Shown here piece after piece: positions 29,203 through 39,203 of a stretch of DNA of 64,000 bases (positions within the stretch are counted from its first letter, which is position 1; each line of letters begins with the position of its first letter). Position numbers and translations under genes: made by a program. The stretch is from Dorea formicigenerans (lineage in GTDB: Bacteria > Bacillota > Clostridia > Lachnospirales > Lachnospiraceae). Below the pieces are notes generated by a model that saw only the letters and a list, made by a program, of their open reading frames with translations, searched no databases and was not told the DNA's origin. The stretch spans positions 2,973,423 through 3,037,422 of the forward strand of contig NZ_CP102279.1 of assembly GCF_025150245.1 (NCBI RefSeq), read 5' to 3'.

Positions 29203-32200
29203 TTAAATTTTAAAATCTTCTTCCTTCAGAATAATGCGATCTGACGAATCCGTAGATTTTCCAAATACACGTCTTGCAAGATGCTTTACATTTGCTTTCT
29301 GTGAATGTTTAATTGCTTCATCCATGATTTCTTTTACTTCCGCAACTGTAACCGCATGATCTTCACGCTGCATTACATCAATTCGGCTGTAAAGTGCCAG
29401 AATTCCCATTTCATCAAGCTTATATCCATTTTCCTTCGCATAAGTCTGACCAAATGTTACTAACTCATCATTGATGAATACCGGAAGTTCAAGCTTAGAA
29501 GTGAATTTCTTTTTGAAATCCGGATTAGCTGTCATAATTCTCTCCAGAGGTTTTCTCTGATCTTCAAGAACAAAGAGAAGCTCTCCGGTCTTTCTTGACA
29601 TCAATGCATTCAGTTCCTTGATTGTTCTGGAATTCAACTTACCAGCCTTTTCGATGATGATCGCTCCACCGCGAAGCTTCTGGATAATATTGCCAAGTTC
29701 CTTCTTATTCAGCGATTCACCTGTAACAATAGCAACTTTACCCTGTTTCAGATTTCTTTGTTTCTGGATTGCTTTTACAATATCTACTGCAAGTACTGTT
29801 TTTCCAGATCCTTTACGGCCAATGATCATTAAGTTACCGGTTCTTGAAGTTCCCTCTCTCTGGGCACGTCTGTCATTATCAAGTACTGCAACAATCTGTT
29901 CACTCATTCCTCTGACCGGTACGAAGTAAGAGAATAATTTCTTCTGCTCCTCTGTCAGTCCGGCTTTCAGTCCAATCTCACTGGTTGCACTTAAGTCATA
30001 TCTTCCTGTTACAACAAATCCGGTATCAAATGGAACTCCACTTCCTTTTGACTTCTTAATTCTGCGCTGAATCTCTTCCTCAGATGGTTCTTCAATTTCC
30101 AAGTCTCCTTCAAGTTCTTCCGGATCCGGAATCTCAGGAAGCTCATCTTCAAAGTCATCTTCCTCGAAATCATCTTCCTCAAAATCATCCTCTTCCTCGA
30201 AGTCGTCCTCTTCCTCGAAGTCATCCTCTTCCTCGAAATCGTCCTCTTCCTCAAAGTCATCCTCTTCGTAATCGTCGTCTTCTACATAATCATCTTCATA
30301 GAAGTCATCGTCTTCCTCAAAGTCGTCTTCTTCCTCAAAGTCATCCTCTTCCTCAAAGTCGTCCTCTTCCTCGAAATCATCCTCTTCCTCGAAGTCATCC
30401 TCTTCCTCGAAGTCGTCCTCTTCCTCGAAGTCATCCTCTTCCTCGAAATCGTCTTCCTCGAAGTCGTCCTCTTCCTCGGAGTCGTCCTCTTCCTCGAAAT
30501 CATCCTCGTCCTCGAAATCGTCTTCGTCCTCGGATTCATCTTCCGGGAATTCATTCCACTCTGCATCGAATTCCTCTACTTCTTCCTCATCTTCCTCCGG
30601 GAATTCATCTGCAAAACCATCTTCGTCAAAATCGTCTTCGTCGAATCCATCTTCCTCTTCAAAATCATCGTCTTCGGATTCCTCGTCTTCGAAATCATCC
30701 TCGTCTTCGGAATTGTCTTCCGAATCATCCTGGTTTTCTGTTTCCGGAATTTCTTCATCTTCTTGTACTTCTTCGATTTCTTCTACAGCGTCAACTTCAT
30801 CTTCTGCTTCAAACTCTTCGTCCTCACCCTCAAAGTCTTCGTCTTCAAACTCTTCCTCTTCGAAATCATCTTCATCCTCAGAATCCTCGTCCTCCGTCTC
30901 CTCTTCTTCCGAAACTGCTTCAACAATCTCTTCTTCAGGTTCTTCTTCAGACTCTTCAGGTTCTTCCACAATATCGTCCAGCTCTTCTTCTGAAATAAAC
31001 TGATCTACAATTTCTTCTTCAACAGATTCCCCTTCTGCTTTTGCAAGCTCCAGTTCCTCTTCTATATCAAAATTTTCCTCTTCTTTCTCCTGTGCTGTCA
31101 CACGATCTTCCAGCTCTTCCACAAGCTGTCTGATATCATCAGAAAGCAATGCCTTTCTTCTTGCTTCCTCTGCCTCAAGACGAGCCTTCTCTTCCGCTTC
31201 ACGACGAGCCTTCTCCTCCGCTTCAAGACGAGCCTTCTCCTCTGCTTCAAGACGAGCTTTCTCTTCCGCTTCACGGCGGGCTTTCTCTTCTGCTTCCTGA
31301 CGGGCTTTTTCTTCTGCTTTCCGTCTTGCTATTTCTTCTACCTCGCGTCTCTCTGCCTCAAGTCTTTCCGCCTCTCGGCGGGCTTCCAGTGCTTCTCTCT
31401 CTTTTCTAAGTCGTTCTTCATCGGATGCTTTTTGCTTTGCGATCGCCTCAGCATTTACCTTCTGCTTAGCTTCCCATTCCATCAAGATGTCTTCAATCTT
31501 CATCTGACCTTCAATGCGGAGTTCTTCTTCTCGTTCCTCCATCTTCTTCTGGTCTTCCGGATTAATTCCACTCGCCATAGCCACGCCATTAGCCAGTGCT
31601 TCTTGAAGTGTCGCACCCTTCACAACTGTCGTAATAGACTTTTTTGGTCCTTCTGCCGCATGCTGAAGAATTCCTTCTAACTCTCTGACATTCCGAGCTT
31701 CTTCCGGAGTTTCCTTTCCGATTGGTTCAATGACTGGTGCTTCTGTTTCTACAACTTCTGGTTCTTCTGAAACAGCTTCTTCCGGTTCCAGGACTGGTTC
31801 CTCAGCTAGTGCTTCCGGCTCTTCTGAAACTGGTTCTTCTGAAACTGGTTCTTCTAAAACCGGTTCTTCTATCGGAACTTCTTTGTCTGCCTTGGCATTT
31901 TCTTCCATTGCCTTCAATGCTTCTCCAAGCTCTGCTGTCGGAATTCTTCTCGTTGCATCCAGACCATCCACAGTTTCTGTTGTATTGGCTCCTGATTCCT
32001 GCTGTTCTGCCTCCGCAGCTTCTGCTGCTTCCTGCGCTGCTTTAATCTGTTCTTTTGGAAGTGATACAGTATCCTGTGGAATACTCTTTACATCCTTAAG
32101 CGCAGCTCGCTCAGGTTTTTTATCCGCTGCTTTCTTAGGCTCTTTTTTCGGTACACCTTTATACTCATCGTACTTTTCCTGTTGGAGTGGTGTCAGTGGT

Positions 32201-32775
32201 TTGTACTTCATCTTCAATTCCATTGCCTGATATACATATTTTCCTTCGCTGAACCACAAGATCAAATCGTCACATTCTTCCAGGCACTTTGAGGTCATGC
32301 CTGCTTCATGATATAGCTTTGCGAGCTCATACGCCCATTTTTCAATATATTCTGCCTTTTTAAATTCTTCCAGTGCCGAAATCTGTTCTGACAGATCGGA
32401 CCCTTGTGCCTTCAAAATCCGATATTTCAAAATGAATTGATTCGGATCTCTCGGTGCCAGTTTTACAAATTCCTCATAACAGTCCGAAGCCTCATTAATA
32501 TCATTCAGTTTCAGGGCAAGTACTGCCAGACGATACACAACCTTTCTGCTGGACGGTGCTCTGTCAAATGCGATCATAAGCGTATCACGGCTCTTCTGAA
32601 ACTCCCCGTTATTCTCGTAGATTTCGCTTACTGTATTTAACATTGCCGGGCTCTTCACCCTTCTCCAGTCTATTGTATCGGCAATTTCCATTGCTTTTCT
32701 AAATTGTTTCTTTTCGTAATGTTCGAGCATCTGCTCGGTTTTTACCCGATATTCATATTTATCCAATATTCTCAC
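29203..32775 (-). CDS. Giant TPR / coiled-coil / acidic-repeat protein with AAA-like C-terminus
   Basis: 1190 aa, no signal peptide. Residues 1-200 are TPR-like helical pairs (SRDTLMIAFDRAPSSRKVVY...). Residues 300-345 are E/P-rich; about 410-545 form a coiled coil of repeats such as EAEEKARLEAEEKAR. About 565-885 is almost pure Asp/Glu/Phe with tandem DDFEEE hexads. About 920-1165 looks like a CbbX/SpoVK-type AAA+ module: Walker A IIGRKGSGKTVLA near residue 990, sensor-like NPDFKKKFTSKLELPVF, and a lid. Walker B is altered (AIIIEKAGK, with no D-E pair), so it may bind but not hydrolyse ATP. Probable cytoplasmic scaffold or regulator; real function unknown. Own promoter and terminator. Confidence 0.8.
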   Translation of the reverse strand: MRILDKYEYRVKTEQMLEHYEKKQFRKAMEIADTIDWRRVKSPAMLNTVSEIYENNGEFQKSRDTLMIAFDRAPSSRKVVYRLAVLALKLNDINEASDCYEEFVKLAPRDPNQFILKYRILKAQGSDLSEQISALEEFKKAEYIEKWAYELAKLYHEAGMTSKCLEECDDLILWFSEGKYVYQAMELKMKYKPLTPLQQEKYDEYKGVPKKEPKKAADKKPERAALKDVKSIPQDTVSLPKEQIKAAQEAAEAAEAEQQESGANTTETVDGLDATRRIPTAELGEALKAMEENAKADKEVPIEEPVLEEPVSEEPVSEEPEALAEEPVLEPEEAVSEEPEVVETEAPVIEPIGKETPEEARNVRELEGILQHAAEGPKKSITTVVKGATLQEALANGVAMASGINPEDQKKMEEREEELRIEGQMKIEDILMEWEAKQKVNAEAIAKQKASDEERLRKEREALEARREAERLEAERREVEEIARRKAEEKARQEAEEKARREAEEKARLEAEEKARLEAEEKARREAEEKARLEAEEARRKALLSDDIRQLVEELEDRVTAQEKEEENFDIEEELELAKAEGESVEEEIVDQFISEEELDDIVEEPEESEEEPEEEIVEAVSEEEETEDEDSEDEDDFEEEEFEDEDFEGEDEEFEAEDEVDAVEEIEEVQEDEEIPETENQDDSEDNSEDEDDFEDEESEDDDFEEEDGFDEDDFDEDGFADEFPEEDEEEVEEFDAEWNEFPEDESEDEDDFEDEDDFEEEDDSEEEDDFEEDDFEEEDDFEEEDDFEEEDDFEEEDDFEEEDDFEEEDDFEEEDDFEEDDDFYEDDYVEDDDYEEDDFEEEDDFEEEDDFEEEDDFEEEDDFEEDDFEEDDFEDELPEIPDPEELEGDLEIEEPSEEEIQRRIKKSKGSGVPFDTGFVVTGRYDLSATSEIGLKAGLTEEQKKLFSYFVPVRGMSEQIVAVLDNDRRAQREGTSRTGNLMIIGRKGSGKTVLAVDIVKAIQKQRNLKQGKVAIVTGESLNKKELGNIIQKLRGGAIIIEKAGKLNSRTIKELNALMSRKTGELLFVLEDQRKPLERIMTANPDFKKKFTSKLELPVFINDELVTFGQTYAKENGYKLDEMGILALYSRIDVMQREDHAVTVAEVKEIMDEAIKHSQKANVKHLARRVFGKSTDSSDRIILKEEDFKI
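30150..30540. repeat. 18-bp tandem repeats encoding DDFEEE hexads
   Basis: In-frame near-identical 18-base units (on the plus strand TCTTCCTCGAAGTCATCC and variants) repeat some twenty times within the large acidic gene. The units differ mostly at third codon positions (GAA/GAG, GAC/GAT), so the peptide is kept while the DNA drifts. Copy number is likely to vary between strains. Confidence 0.9.
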
Positions 32776-32805
32776 CTCAAATTTTTTGACAATTCTACAG
32801 ATACA

Positions 32806-32834
32806 AGTTTATCATACACCAGTCTTATTGTCAA
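32806..32834 (-). promoter_or_regulatory. Promoter of the acidic-repeat protein gene
   Basis: Minus-strand TTGACA (32834-32829), 17-base spacer, TAAACT (32811-32806), starting near 32800, about 25 bases before the ATG at 32775. Confidence 0.72.
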
Positions 32835-32862
32835 AAACATACGAGATTTTGTTACAAAAATG

Positions 32863-34809
32863 TTACAAAATGATATCGTCCACTTTTTTGAAATCTTTCA
32901 GGCTATACGCTTCTATAATATTTCCCTGGATAACATAAAGCGTATCTTCTATATAAATACCTCTTGTGATCCTCATACTATTTCCATTGATTTCCTCATG
33001 CATCGTACATGTAAATCCTTGTTTTTCGTCGTAAGAAAATGTATAGTACTCCCGGCCGCCTTCGCTGTCTGCAGCAAAACCAATCAGATTTTTCTCTGCA
33101 TCTACTAAAGCTGCCTTATAATCATAAGAAACATCTGTATAGTACACATTTTCAATGACATAAGTCTGCTCCTCTTTCACATTTTCCGGATCGGAAATAT
33201 CGAACATCGTCAATTTCACGCCATCTGTTGACATAGTCTTTTCATCAACATTCATCCCAATACCCAGAAGCTTATTTTTCCCATACGGATGCAGATAATC
33301 TGAAAATCCAGGTATCTTCAACGCTCCTATGATCTTTGGATTTTTCGGATCCGACAGATCAACGGAAAATAACGGATCCGTCTCTTTAAATGTTACAAAG
33401 TATCCTACTTTTCCCATAAATCTTGCGGAGTACACCCTCTCTTCTTCTGCCAGACCTTTGATGGAGCCGGTTTCTTTCAGTTCTTGATTCAAAACATAAA
33501 CACTGTTCGTGTCGCCATCGGTCACTACAACTCTCAGATATCCATCATATTCATCAATAGAAAATGAATCATTAATATAGCCGTCTATTTTGCACTGTGC
33601 CCCAGCCGTCAATTTCCCACTTTCATAAGAAACTTTTCGGATTGTCGTCACATCTTTTCCGGAATATTGCCACACATTTTCATAAAAATAAATATTATCG
33701 TTGCTCACATATAAATTGCCACCGTCTGCCAAAAGTGCCTTACTGTGCGCTGTCTCATTTGGATTTTCCAGAGAAACTGATGTGATGATCGAATACATAT
33801 CTGCCTTTGAAATGGACGGAAGACAAATATCTGTTTCTTTGATCAGATTATCGTTTACAAGTGGTATATAGGACTTCGGATTCTTCGCCGTTATACCATC
33901 AAGTGTTACATAATAATCACTGAATAAGTATAAGTATCCATCTGCAATTCTTGAAGAATTGTAATATCCACTCTGACTGACCCTGCCAACTTCTTTTGGA
34001 TTTTCCCGGTCTGAAATGTCATAAGTTACTGCGGTCGTATTAGCCCTCTGACCATATCCATAATCATCATCATTCCATTTGCCGCCCACATAACCGTCAC
34101 ACACTGCAATTAATTGATTTCTTTCAATATCCAGATACATTTCCTGGATTTCAGAAACATCTTCCACTGTTATAGTAGCCGTTTGCTTCATCCGATTATC
34201 GCGGGTATCTATAATGGCAATCTGATCGCTCTTATCTTTTAACACGTAAAGGTATGTTCCATCTGTTTTAGCTGTATCCCCCTCGTCTACACCTTCCTGA
34301 CGTACATTTGTCTCAGAATAAGAACCGCTTGCCATTCCGGTGTCCGCTGCTGCAGTACTGCTTTCTTCAATATTCTGTGCTGCATCTCCACTTGCCTTAC
34401 TGTCAGCTGATTCATCGACTCTTATATCATTCAATGATCTTGCCCAGCTTGAAGTGTATGCACTGTCTCTTTCCTGATCTTTCTTATATTTTTCCAAATA
34501 TGCATAGACATCCTTATATTCCGCCGCACTTTCTACTTTCGTACTGTCACTGATTGTCACATCACTGCATGCTATCTTATCATCTCGAGTCGCGTCTTCC
34601 ATTTTAAAATAATTCTGGTATACCATCACTCCTACGATCAGCACCAGGCATGCTGCTGCCAGCCCACCGATTCTCGCCGGAGTCCACACTTTTTTCTTCT
34701 TTCCTGCAAGCTTTGCTTCAATCTGCCTCGGTTCAAGCGCTTTCGGCACCGGAACCTGTTCTGACTTTTCCTTTATTTTCCGAATCATGTCCTGCTCATT
34801 CTTATTCAT
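32863..34809 (-). CDS. Membrane-anchored beta-propeller protein (Beta_propel family)
   Basis: 648 aa. Residues 1-40 are cytoplasmic and charged; one membrane helix at about 44-63 (GGLAAACLVLIVGVMVYQNYF); then a Ser/Ala/Asp-rich linker; the rest (about 165-648) is a beta-propeller with blade motifs such as GDTAKTDGTYLYVLKDKSDQ and DISDPENVKEEQTY. Matches secreted proteins with C-terminal beta-propeller domains. It directly follows and overlaps (8 bases) a sigma factor gene, so its short inner N-terminus may act as an anti-sigma; that is inferred from context. Start ATG 34807-34809 follows GGAGG by 7 bases. Confidence 0.88.
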   Translation of the reverse strand: MNKNEQDMIRKIKEKSEQVPVPKALEPRQIEAKLAGKKKKVWTPARIGGLAAACLVLIVGVMVYQNYFKMEDATRDDKIACSDVTISDSTKVESAAEYKDVYAYLEKYKKDQERDSAYTSSWARSLNDIRVDESADSKASGDAAQNIEESSTAAADTGMASGSYSETNVRQEGVDEGDTAKTDGTYLYVLKDKSDQIAIIDTRDNRMKQTATITVEDVSEIQEMYLDIERNQLIAVCDGYVGGKWNDDDYGYGQRANTTAVTYDISDRENPKEVGRVSQSGYYNSSRIADGYLYLFSDYYVTLDGITAKNPKSYIPLVNDNLIKETDICLPSISKADMYSIITSVSLENPNETAHSKALLADGGNLYVSNDNIYFYENVWQYSGKDVTTIRKVSYESGKLTAGAQCKIDGYINDSFSIDEYDGYLRVVVTDGDTNSVYVLNQELKETGSIKGLAEEERVYSARFMGKVGYFVTFKETDPLFSVDLSDPKNPKIIGALKIPGFSDYLHPYGKNKLLGIGMNVDEKTMSTDGVKLTMFDISDPENVKEEQTYVIENVYYTDVSYDYKAALVDAEKNLIGFAADSEGGREYYTFSYDEKQGFTCTMHEEINGNSMRITRGIYIEDTLYVIQGNIIEAYSLKDFKKVDDIIL

Positions 34810-35308
34810 AAAATGTCCTCCCATCCAACACACACTGCATCTTCTCCAGCGCCCGGCTTCGTTTTACCCGGACAGTTCCCGGCTTCAGGCTTAGGGTCTT
34901 CCCGATTTCTGTGCTGTTATAACCGCCAAACACTGACAGCCCGACTATCATTTGCTCTTCTTCTGAAAGAATAAAAAATGCATTTCTCACATCCATCGCA
35001 AGTCCCACATCTTCTTCATGAATTCCTTCCACCTGTCCTTCCGGGAAAAAATCTTCTGTCTGCTGTATTCCTTCTTTCGCCACCTGTTTCAATCTTTTCT
35101 TACATATATTTGACAAAATTGTAAAAATCCAGCTCTTGAAAGCTTCTTCTTTTCGAAGTTTATGTATATGTTCATAAGCAGATAACACTGCCGCACTCAC
35201 CGCGTCTTCTGCCTCATGCGGATCACGCATCAGACAAAGCGCGTAGCGATAGAGGTCTTGATAGACCTGCTCATATAGCTTTGAAAATGCTTTTGCATCA
35301 CATTTCAT
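34802..35308 (-). CDS. ECF-type RNA polymerase sigma factor
   Basis: 168 aa with region 2 (LYRYALCLMRDPHEAEDAVS) and region 4 (LSLKPGTVRVKRSRALEKMQ), the two-domain layout of extracytoplasmic-function sigma factors. Overlaps the membrane beta-propeller gene, a likely partner that passes an outside signal. Upstream, TGTAAC at about 35449-35444 on the minus strand resembles an ECF -35 element, but I cannot fix a matching -10. Confidence 0.88.
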   Translation of the reverse strand: MKCDAKAFSKLYEQVYQDLYRYALCLMRDPHEAEDAVSAAVLSAYEHIHKLRKEEAFKSWIFTILSNICKKRLKQVAKEGIQQTEDFFPEGQVEGIHEEDVGLAMDVRNAFFILSEEEQMIVGLSVFGGYNSTEIGKTLSLKPGTVRVKRSRALEKMQCVLDGRTFYE

Positions 35309-35452
35309 TCTTTTTCCTCCTCAATTTGTTTTTCTCAAGAAGTTCTCCACACTCCTCCATTGACTTATCCAACTGCCGTTCCCAATACCCAGTGTAAAAA
35401 GTATTATTACTTCTTCTACATATAAGAGTCCCAAAATATCCCAAGTGTTACA

Positions 35453-35488
35453 AAAAGGCGTCACTTTTTTTCATAAGTGCCGCCTTTT
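35453..35488 (-). terminator. Terminator downstream of aconitase
   Basis: 14-base stem with one mismatch (AAAAGGCGTCACTT / AAGTGCCGCCTTTT); U-run TTTTTG on the minus strand. It lies 115 bases past the aconitase stop and upstream of the sigma gene. Confidence 0.75.
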
Positions 35489-35500
35489 ATTTACATTCGT

Positions 35501-35599
35501 TTATTCAATTATATTACCGCCGAAAATACTGCGCAAGATAAAATTCAGCGTAATTCCCAGTGCAACGGAACATAGAACGTGAATTTTACCTATCGGATT
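35501..35599 (-). pseudogene. Coding-like hydrophobic fragment after aconitase
   Basis: The minus-strand frame that begins two codons after the aconitase stop reads [20 protein letters not shown] then FILRSIFGGNIIE and stops just before the terminator. It looks like the C-terminal end of a membrane protein, but has no ATG/GTG/TTG start and no ribosome site. It may be the tail of a lost gene. I do not recognise the family. Confidence 0.3.
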
Positions 35600-35601
35600 A
35601 T

Positions 35602-37881
35602 TTAGCCCTTATAATAATTAATCAGACAACCTTTGAGAATAATCTCTCTTTCTGCGTCTGTCATATCTCCAAGTGTAAATGTGACTTCTTTCAATGTATC
35701 TCCGACTACATAAGCTTTGATCTCTGCATCTTTGTTTTCCACTGCTTTTCTGATTTCCGGTACAAAGATATAATCGCCATTTTTGAAGCTTAATTTCTTG
35801 TCGTCTTCTTTTGTGATAAATGGAAGCATTCCCCAGTTGATCAGATTGGAGCGATATCTTTTTGTCGCATATTCATTTGCAATATTCGCCCAGCCACCGA
35901 GCACCTTCTGACAGGAAGCTGCCTGCTCTCTTGCTGAACCGTCACCTGGTTTTACTGCAAAGATCGTACTTCCGACTCCGATATTTCCTTTTCCTGCTTC
36001 CGGATATTTCTCCTGGATCTTTGCCATAACCGGTTTTAATTCTTCCAATACCTCTAACGGACATTCGCCTGCTTCGATTGCTTTCTGTGCTTTCTGTACT
36101 TCCTTTGCACGTCCTACATATGCAGGATCTTTTCTGGAAAGTGCAAACTCTGCCAGTCCAAGTGGATTGGATCTGTAAGAAGATGTTTCTCCAGATGGGA
36201 TCAGCTCATCTGTTGTTGTAACCGGATCGTGAATCTCTGATACAACTTTCAATACCAGATTCTCCGGAAGTGCTGACATTGCCGGCCAGTCTTTGATATT
36301 CGGTCCGAACTTGATCTTTGTATCCGGATCAGCCACACCATGACTGTCAAATACACGATTTGCATAAATCTTCTGGTCAAAGTGGTATTTCTGTCCCTTG
36401 TATTCTACGTCCATATCTGTTGCAGGTGTCAGGAAACCTTTATTTGCTGCTGTTGCTGCAATTGAACGGGCATCCATAAGTGCAACGGATGCAATCTGTC
36501 CACTCTGAAGCTTGGAACCTTCACGGTTCGGGAAGTTTCTTGTAGAGTGGCGAATAGAAAATGCGTTATTTGCCGGTGTATCTCCAGCTCCAAAGCATGG
36601 TCCGCAGAATGCTGTTTTTACAATTGTTCCTGCTTCCATAAGATCCGCAACTGCACCGTTTTTCACAAGTTCCATATAGATTGGTGTACTTGCCGGATAT
36701 ACACTAAATGTAAATTCATCTGAGCCAATGTAATGACCTTTTATGATGTCTGCTGCTGCGCAGATATTTTCAAATCCACCACCGGCACATCCTGCGATGA
36801 TTCCCTGATCCACATAAAGTTTTCCATCAATCACTTTATCCTGAAGTGAATAATCCACCGCACCATCCAGGCTCACCAGTGCTTTCTGCTCTACATCGTG
36901 AAGCACGTCTTTCAGATTCTTACGCACTTCGTCGATTGTATATACATTTGACGGATGGAACGGCATTGCGATCATCGGACGTATCTCGCTTAAGTTCACA
37001 TAGACCATACCATCATAATATGTAACTGCACCAGGATTCAGTTCTTTGTAATCTTCACTTCTGCCGTGGATCTCATAGAACTCCTTAATCTTATCATCTG
37101 TTTTCCAGATAGAAGACAGACATGTTGTCTCCGTTGTCATAACATCGATTCCGATACGGAAATCAGCACTTAACTTCTCCACACCTGGTCCGACAAATTC
37201 CATAACTTTATTGTTTACATAACCATTTGCAAATGTTGCACCTATAATTGCCAGTGCCACGTCCTGTGGTCCGACGCCTTTGACCGGCTCTCCGTCCAGA
37301 TAAATTCCAATCACACCTGGCATCTTAATATCATATGTCTTATTCAGGAGCTGCTTTACAAGTTCCGGTCCGCCTTCACCCATAGCCATCGTTCCAAGTG
37401 CTCCATAGCGGGTATGGCTGTCGGATCCAAGGATCATCTTGCCGCCGCCTGCCAGCATCTCACGGGCAAACTGGTGAATAACTGCCTGATGCGGCGGTAC
37501 ATAGACACCGCCATATTTCTTCGCACAAGTCAGTCCAAACATGTGGTCATCTTCATTAATCGTTCCGCCGACCGCGCAGAGTGAGTTGTGACAGTTCGTC
37601 AATACATATGGAATTGGAAACTTCTCCAGTCCTGAAGCTCTCGCTGTCTGAATAATTCCGACAAATGTAATGTCATGAGATGTCAGCTTATCAAATTTGA
37701 TCTGCAGTCTCTCCATATTGCCTGATGTATTATGAGCGTCCAGAATTCCATAAGCCATTGTCTGCGTTCTGGCTTCCTCCTTGGATACCTCACGGCCTGT
37801 CTTTGCCTTTACTTCTGCTTCGTCCGTAATGATCTCGGTGCCATTTACCAGATACGCACCGCCGTCATATAATTTCAACAT
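35602..37881 (-). CDS. Aconitate hydratase (aconitase family)
   Basis: 759 aa iron-sulphur hydratase interconverting citrate and isocitrate. The three cluster Cys are visible in [16 protein letters not shown] or the equivalent core, [15 protein letters not shown], and [36 protein letters not shown] and the swivel-domain region [13 protein letters not shown] also fit. The length and short DSHT context place it in the clostridial hydratase branch rather than the 890-aa AcnA type. It is alone here; citrate synthase and isocitrate dehydrogenase are not adjacent. AGGAGG precedes the ATG. Confidence 0.92.
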   Translation of the reverse strand: MLKLYDGGAYLVNGTEIITDEAEVKAKTGREVSKEEARTQTMAYGILDAHNTSGNMERLQIKFDKLTSHDITFVGIIQTARASGLEKFPIPYVLTNCHNSLCAVGGTINEDDHMFGLTCAKKYGGVYVPPHQAVIHQFAREMLAGGGKMILGSDSHTRYGALGTMAMGEGGPELVKQLLNKTYDIKMPGVIGIYLDGEPVKGVGPQDVALAIIGATFANGYVNNKVMEFVGPGVEKLSADFRIGIDVMTTETTCLSSIWKTDDKIKEFYEIHGRSEDYKELNPGAVTYYDGMVYVNLSEIRPMIAMPFHPSNVYTIDEVRKNLKDVLHDVEQKALVSLDGAVDYSLQDKVIDGKLYVDQGIIAGCAGGGFENICAAADIIKGHYIGSDEFTFSVYPASTPIYMELVKNGAVADLMEAGTIVKTAFCGPCFGAGDTPANNAFSIRHSTRNFPNREGSKLQSGQIASVALMDARSIAATAANKGFLTPATDMDVEYKGQKYHFDQKIYANRVFDSHGVADPDTKIKFGPNIKDWPAMSALPENLVLKVVSEIHDPVTTTDELIPSGETSSYRSNPLGLAEFALSRKDPAYVGRAKEVQKAQKAIEAGECPLEVLEELKPVMAKIQEKYPEAGKGNIGVGSTIFAVKPGDGSAREQAASCQKVLGGWANIANEYATKRYRSNLINWGMLPFITKEDDKKLSFKNGDYIFVPEIRKAVENKDAEIKAYVVGDTLKEVTFTLGDMTDAEREIILKGCLINYYKG

Positions 37882-37989
37882 GTCTAGTCCTCCTGATTAC
37901 CTGTAATTATATTCTTCTTAATAATTACCTTTATTTCCAGATTGTATACATGTATATATTAGCACATCACATGACATATGTCCAACCAT

Positions 37990-38967
37990 TTATTCACCCT
38001 TTTTCAAGAATAACTCTGTTGCTTTTTCAATCTCTTCTCCTGTCGCTTTCAGCAGCCTTTTTGCATCATTCATCGTTCCATTTCGCAGGCATTCCGCAAT
38101 TGTTTCTAATCGTCCCGTCTCTATTCCCTTTTTCATTCCCTTTTTCATTCCCTTTTCTTCAATACCTTCTGATAAATTACACATATCATTCAACTCCTCC
38201 CTGATTTTTTCATCGACTGGAATATCTAACTCTTCATCTAAAAGCCGCACCTTTTCCTCTCCACTTAGTTTACTAGAGAATAATATATTTAAGAATTGAT
38301 GTAATTCACTCTCAGTTTTGCTTTGAGACAGCTTTTGACTTGACTCGCAATCCAGTCCAATCATAATGAAATTAAATAAATCCTTCTTTCCAGGCCACTT
38401 ATAATTTCCAACTAATGCATTGTCTGTTATATGAAAATGATTCAAACAATTTTTATTTACGCCCGGGCAAATCCATATGGAATATACCTTTACCATATCA
38501 TCATAATTAGAATTTGTAAAATCTCTTTCTTTTTGTGAAGAAATCATTCTGCAAGTGTAAAATATAGCCCGATTCATCAAAGCATACCCCGGCGAACTAT
38601 TCTTTTGAGCTTCTATATTCACAATAATCTGAGAAATTCCATCTTTCATTCGAACATAAAAAATAATATCAAAGCGAACAGCCCCTTCTTTTGTTTCCGT
38701 ATTTTCCGTATTACTACCTTTAATTTTACTTTTCGGATTTTCCAACACTTGATTAGTCATTCCCGGTTCTACCGAAACCGTAGATACATATGGTTCTCCT
38801 TCAATCAAAGAAATGATATCTCTTGGATTCGCATCTTTAAATTCCGTTACTGTTCCTTTTAAAATATGTGCCAGAAAAATTTTGTTACTTAAAAGCTTTT
38901 TGGCATTCTCGTCATACTGCGCTTTCATGCCAATGGTTCCAATAATTTCTTTTGTATGTTTGTTCAA
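37990..38967 (-). CDS. Second Rpn-family / PD-(D/E)XK nuclease-like protein
   Basis: 325 aa. N-terminal DENAKKLLSNKIFLAHILKG is typical of this Lachnospiraceae branch. The catalytic part is AVRFDIIFYVRM and IIVNIEAQKN (Asp, then E-x-Q). The C-terminus has the lysine/glycine repeat KKGMKKGMKKGIETGR, the counterpart of the GREEG repeat in the gene at 7784-8671. The two share family but little sequence, so they are not recent duplicates. Stands between aconitase and a degenerate ABC ATPase. Confidence 0.85.
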   Translation of the reverse strand: MNKHTKEIIGTIGMKAQYDENAKKLLSNKIFLAHILKGTVTEFKDANPRDIISLIEGEPYVSTVSVEPGMTNQVLENPKSKIKGSNTENTETKEGAVRFDIIFYVRMKDGISQIIVNIEAQKNSSPGYALMNRAIFYTCRMISSQKERDFTNSNYDDMVKVYSIWICPGVNKNCLNHFHITDNALVGNYKWPGKKDLFNFIMIGLDCESSQKLSQSKTESELHQFLNILFSSKLSGEEKVRLLDEELDIPVDEKIREELNDMCNLSEGIEEKGMKKGMKKGIETGRLETIAECLRNGTMNDAKRLLKATGEEIEKATELFLKKGE

Positions 38968-39138
38968 TAATTATACTCCTTCCTGTACTCATAGTACAAA
39001 CAACTTAATATAGTAACATTTTTTCTTCATGTCGGATTACTGTCTCGAAATCTGAAACACCGAAATGAGATACCTTACGGCTTAGAACTTTTTTAAATAT
39101 AGAATCTTTTCTAAAAGTATTCATAGGATAACACAAAA

Positions 39139-39175
39139 GGAAAGATTTCGCAAGTGTTTCTCACGTAATCTTTCC
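39139..39175 (-). terminator. Terminator after ABC ATPase-like gene
   Basis: Nine-base stem GGAAAGATT / AATCTTTCC with a 19-base loop; CCTTTTGTG follows on the minus strand, 29 bases past the stop. Confidence 0.7.
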
Positions 39176-39203
39176 TCTATTCTCTAAATTCTTCTCGTCT
39201 ATT

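Noticed and set aside
30150-30540. CRISPR-like regular array
   Set aside because: Units are 18 bases with no spacers, in frame with a protein gene; tandem coding repeat instead.
30084-30998. 304-codon plus-strand frame rich in Pro, Arg and Leu opposite the acidic gene
   Set aside because: It is the antisense reading of the Asp/Glu/Phe repeats; low-complexity composition, no ribosome site, and the minus-strand gene has clear domains and signals.
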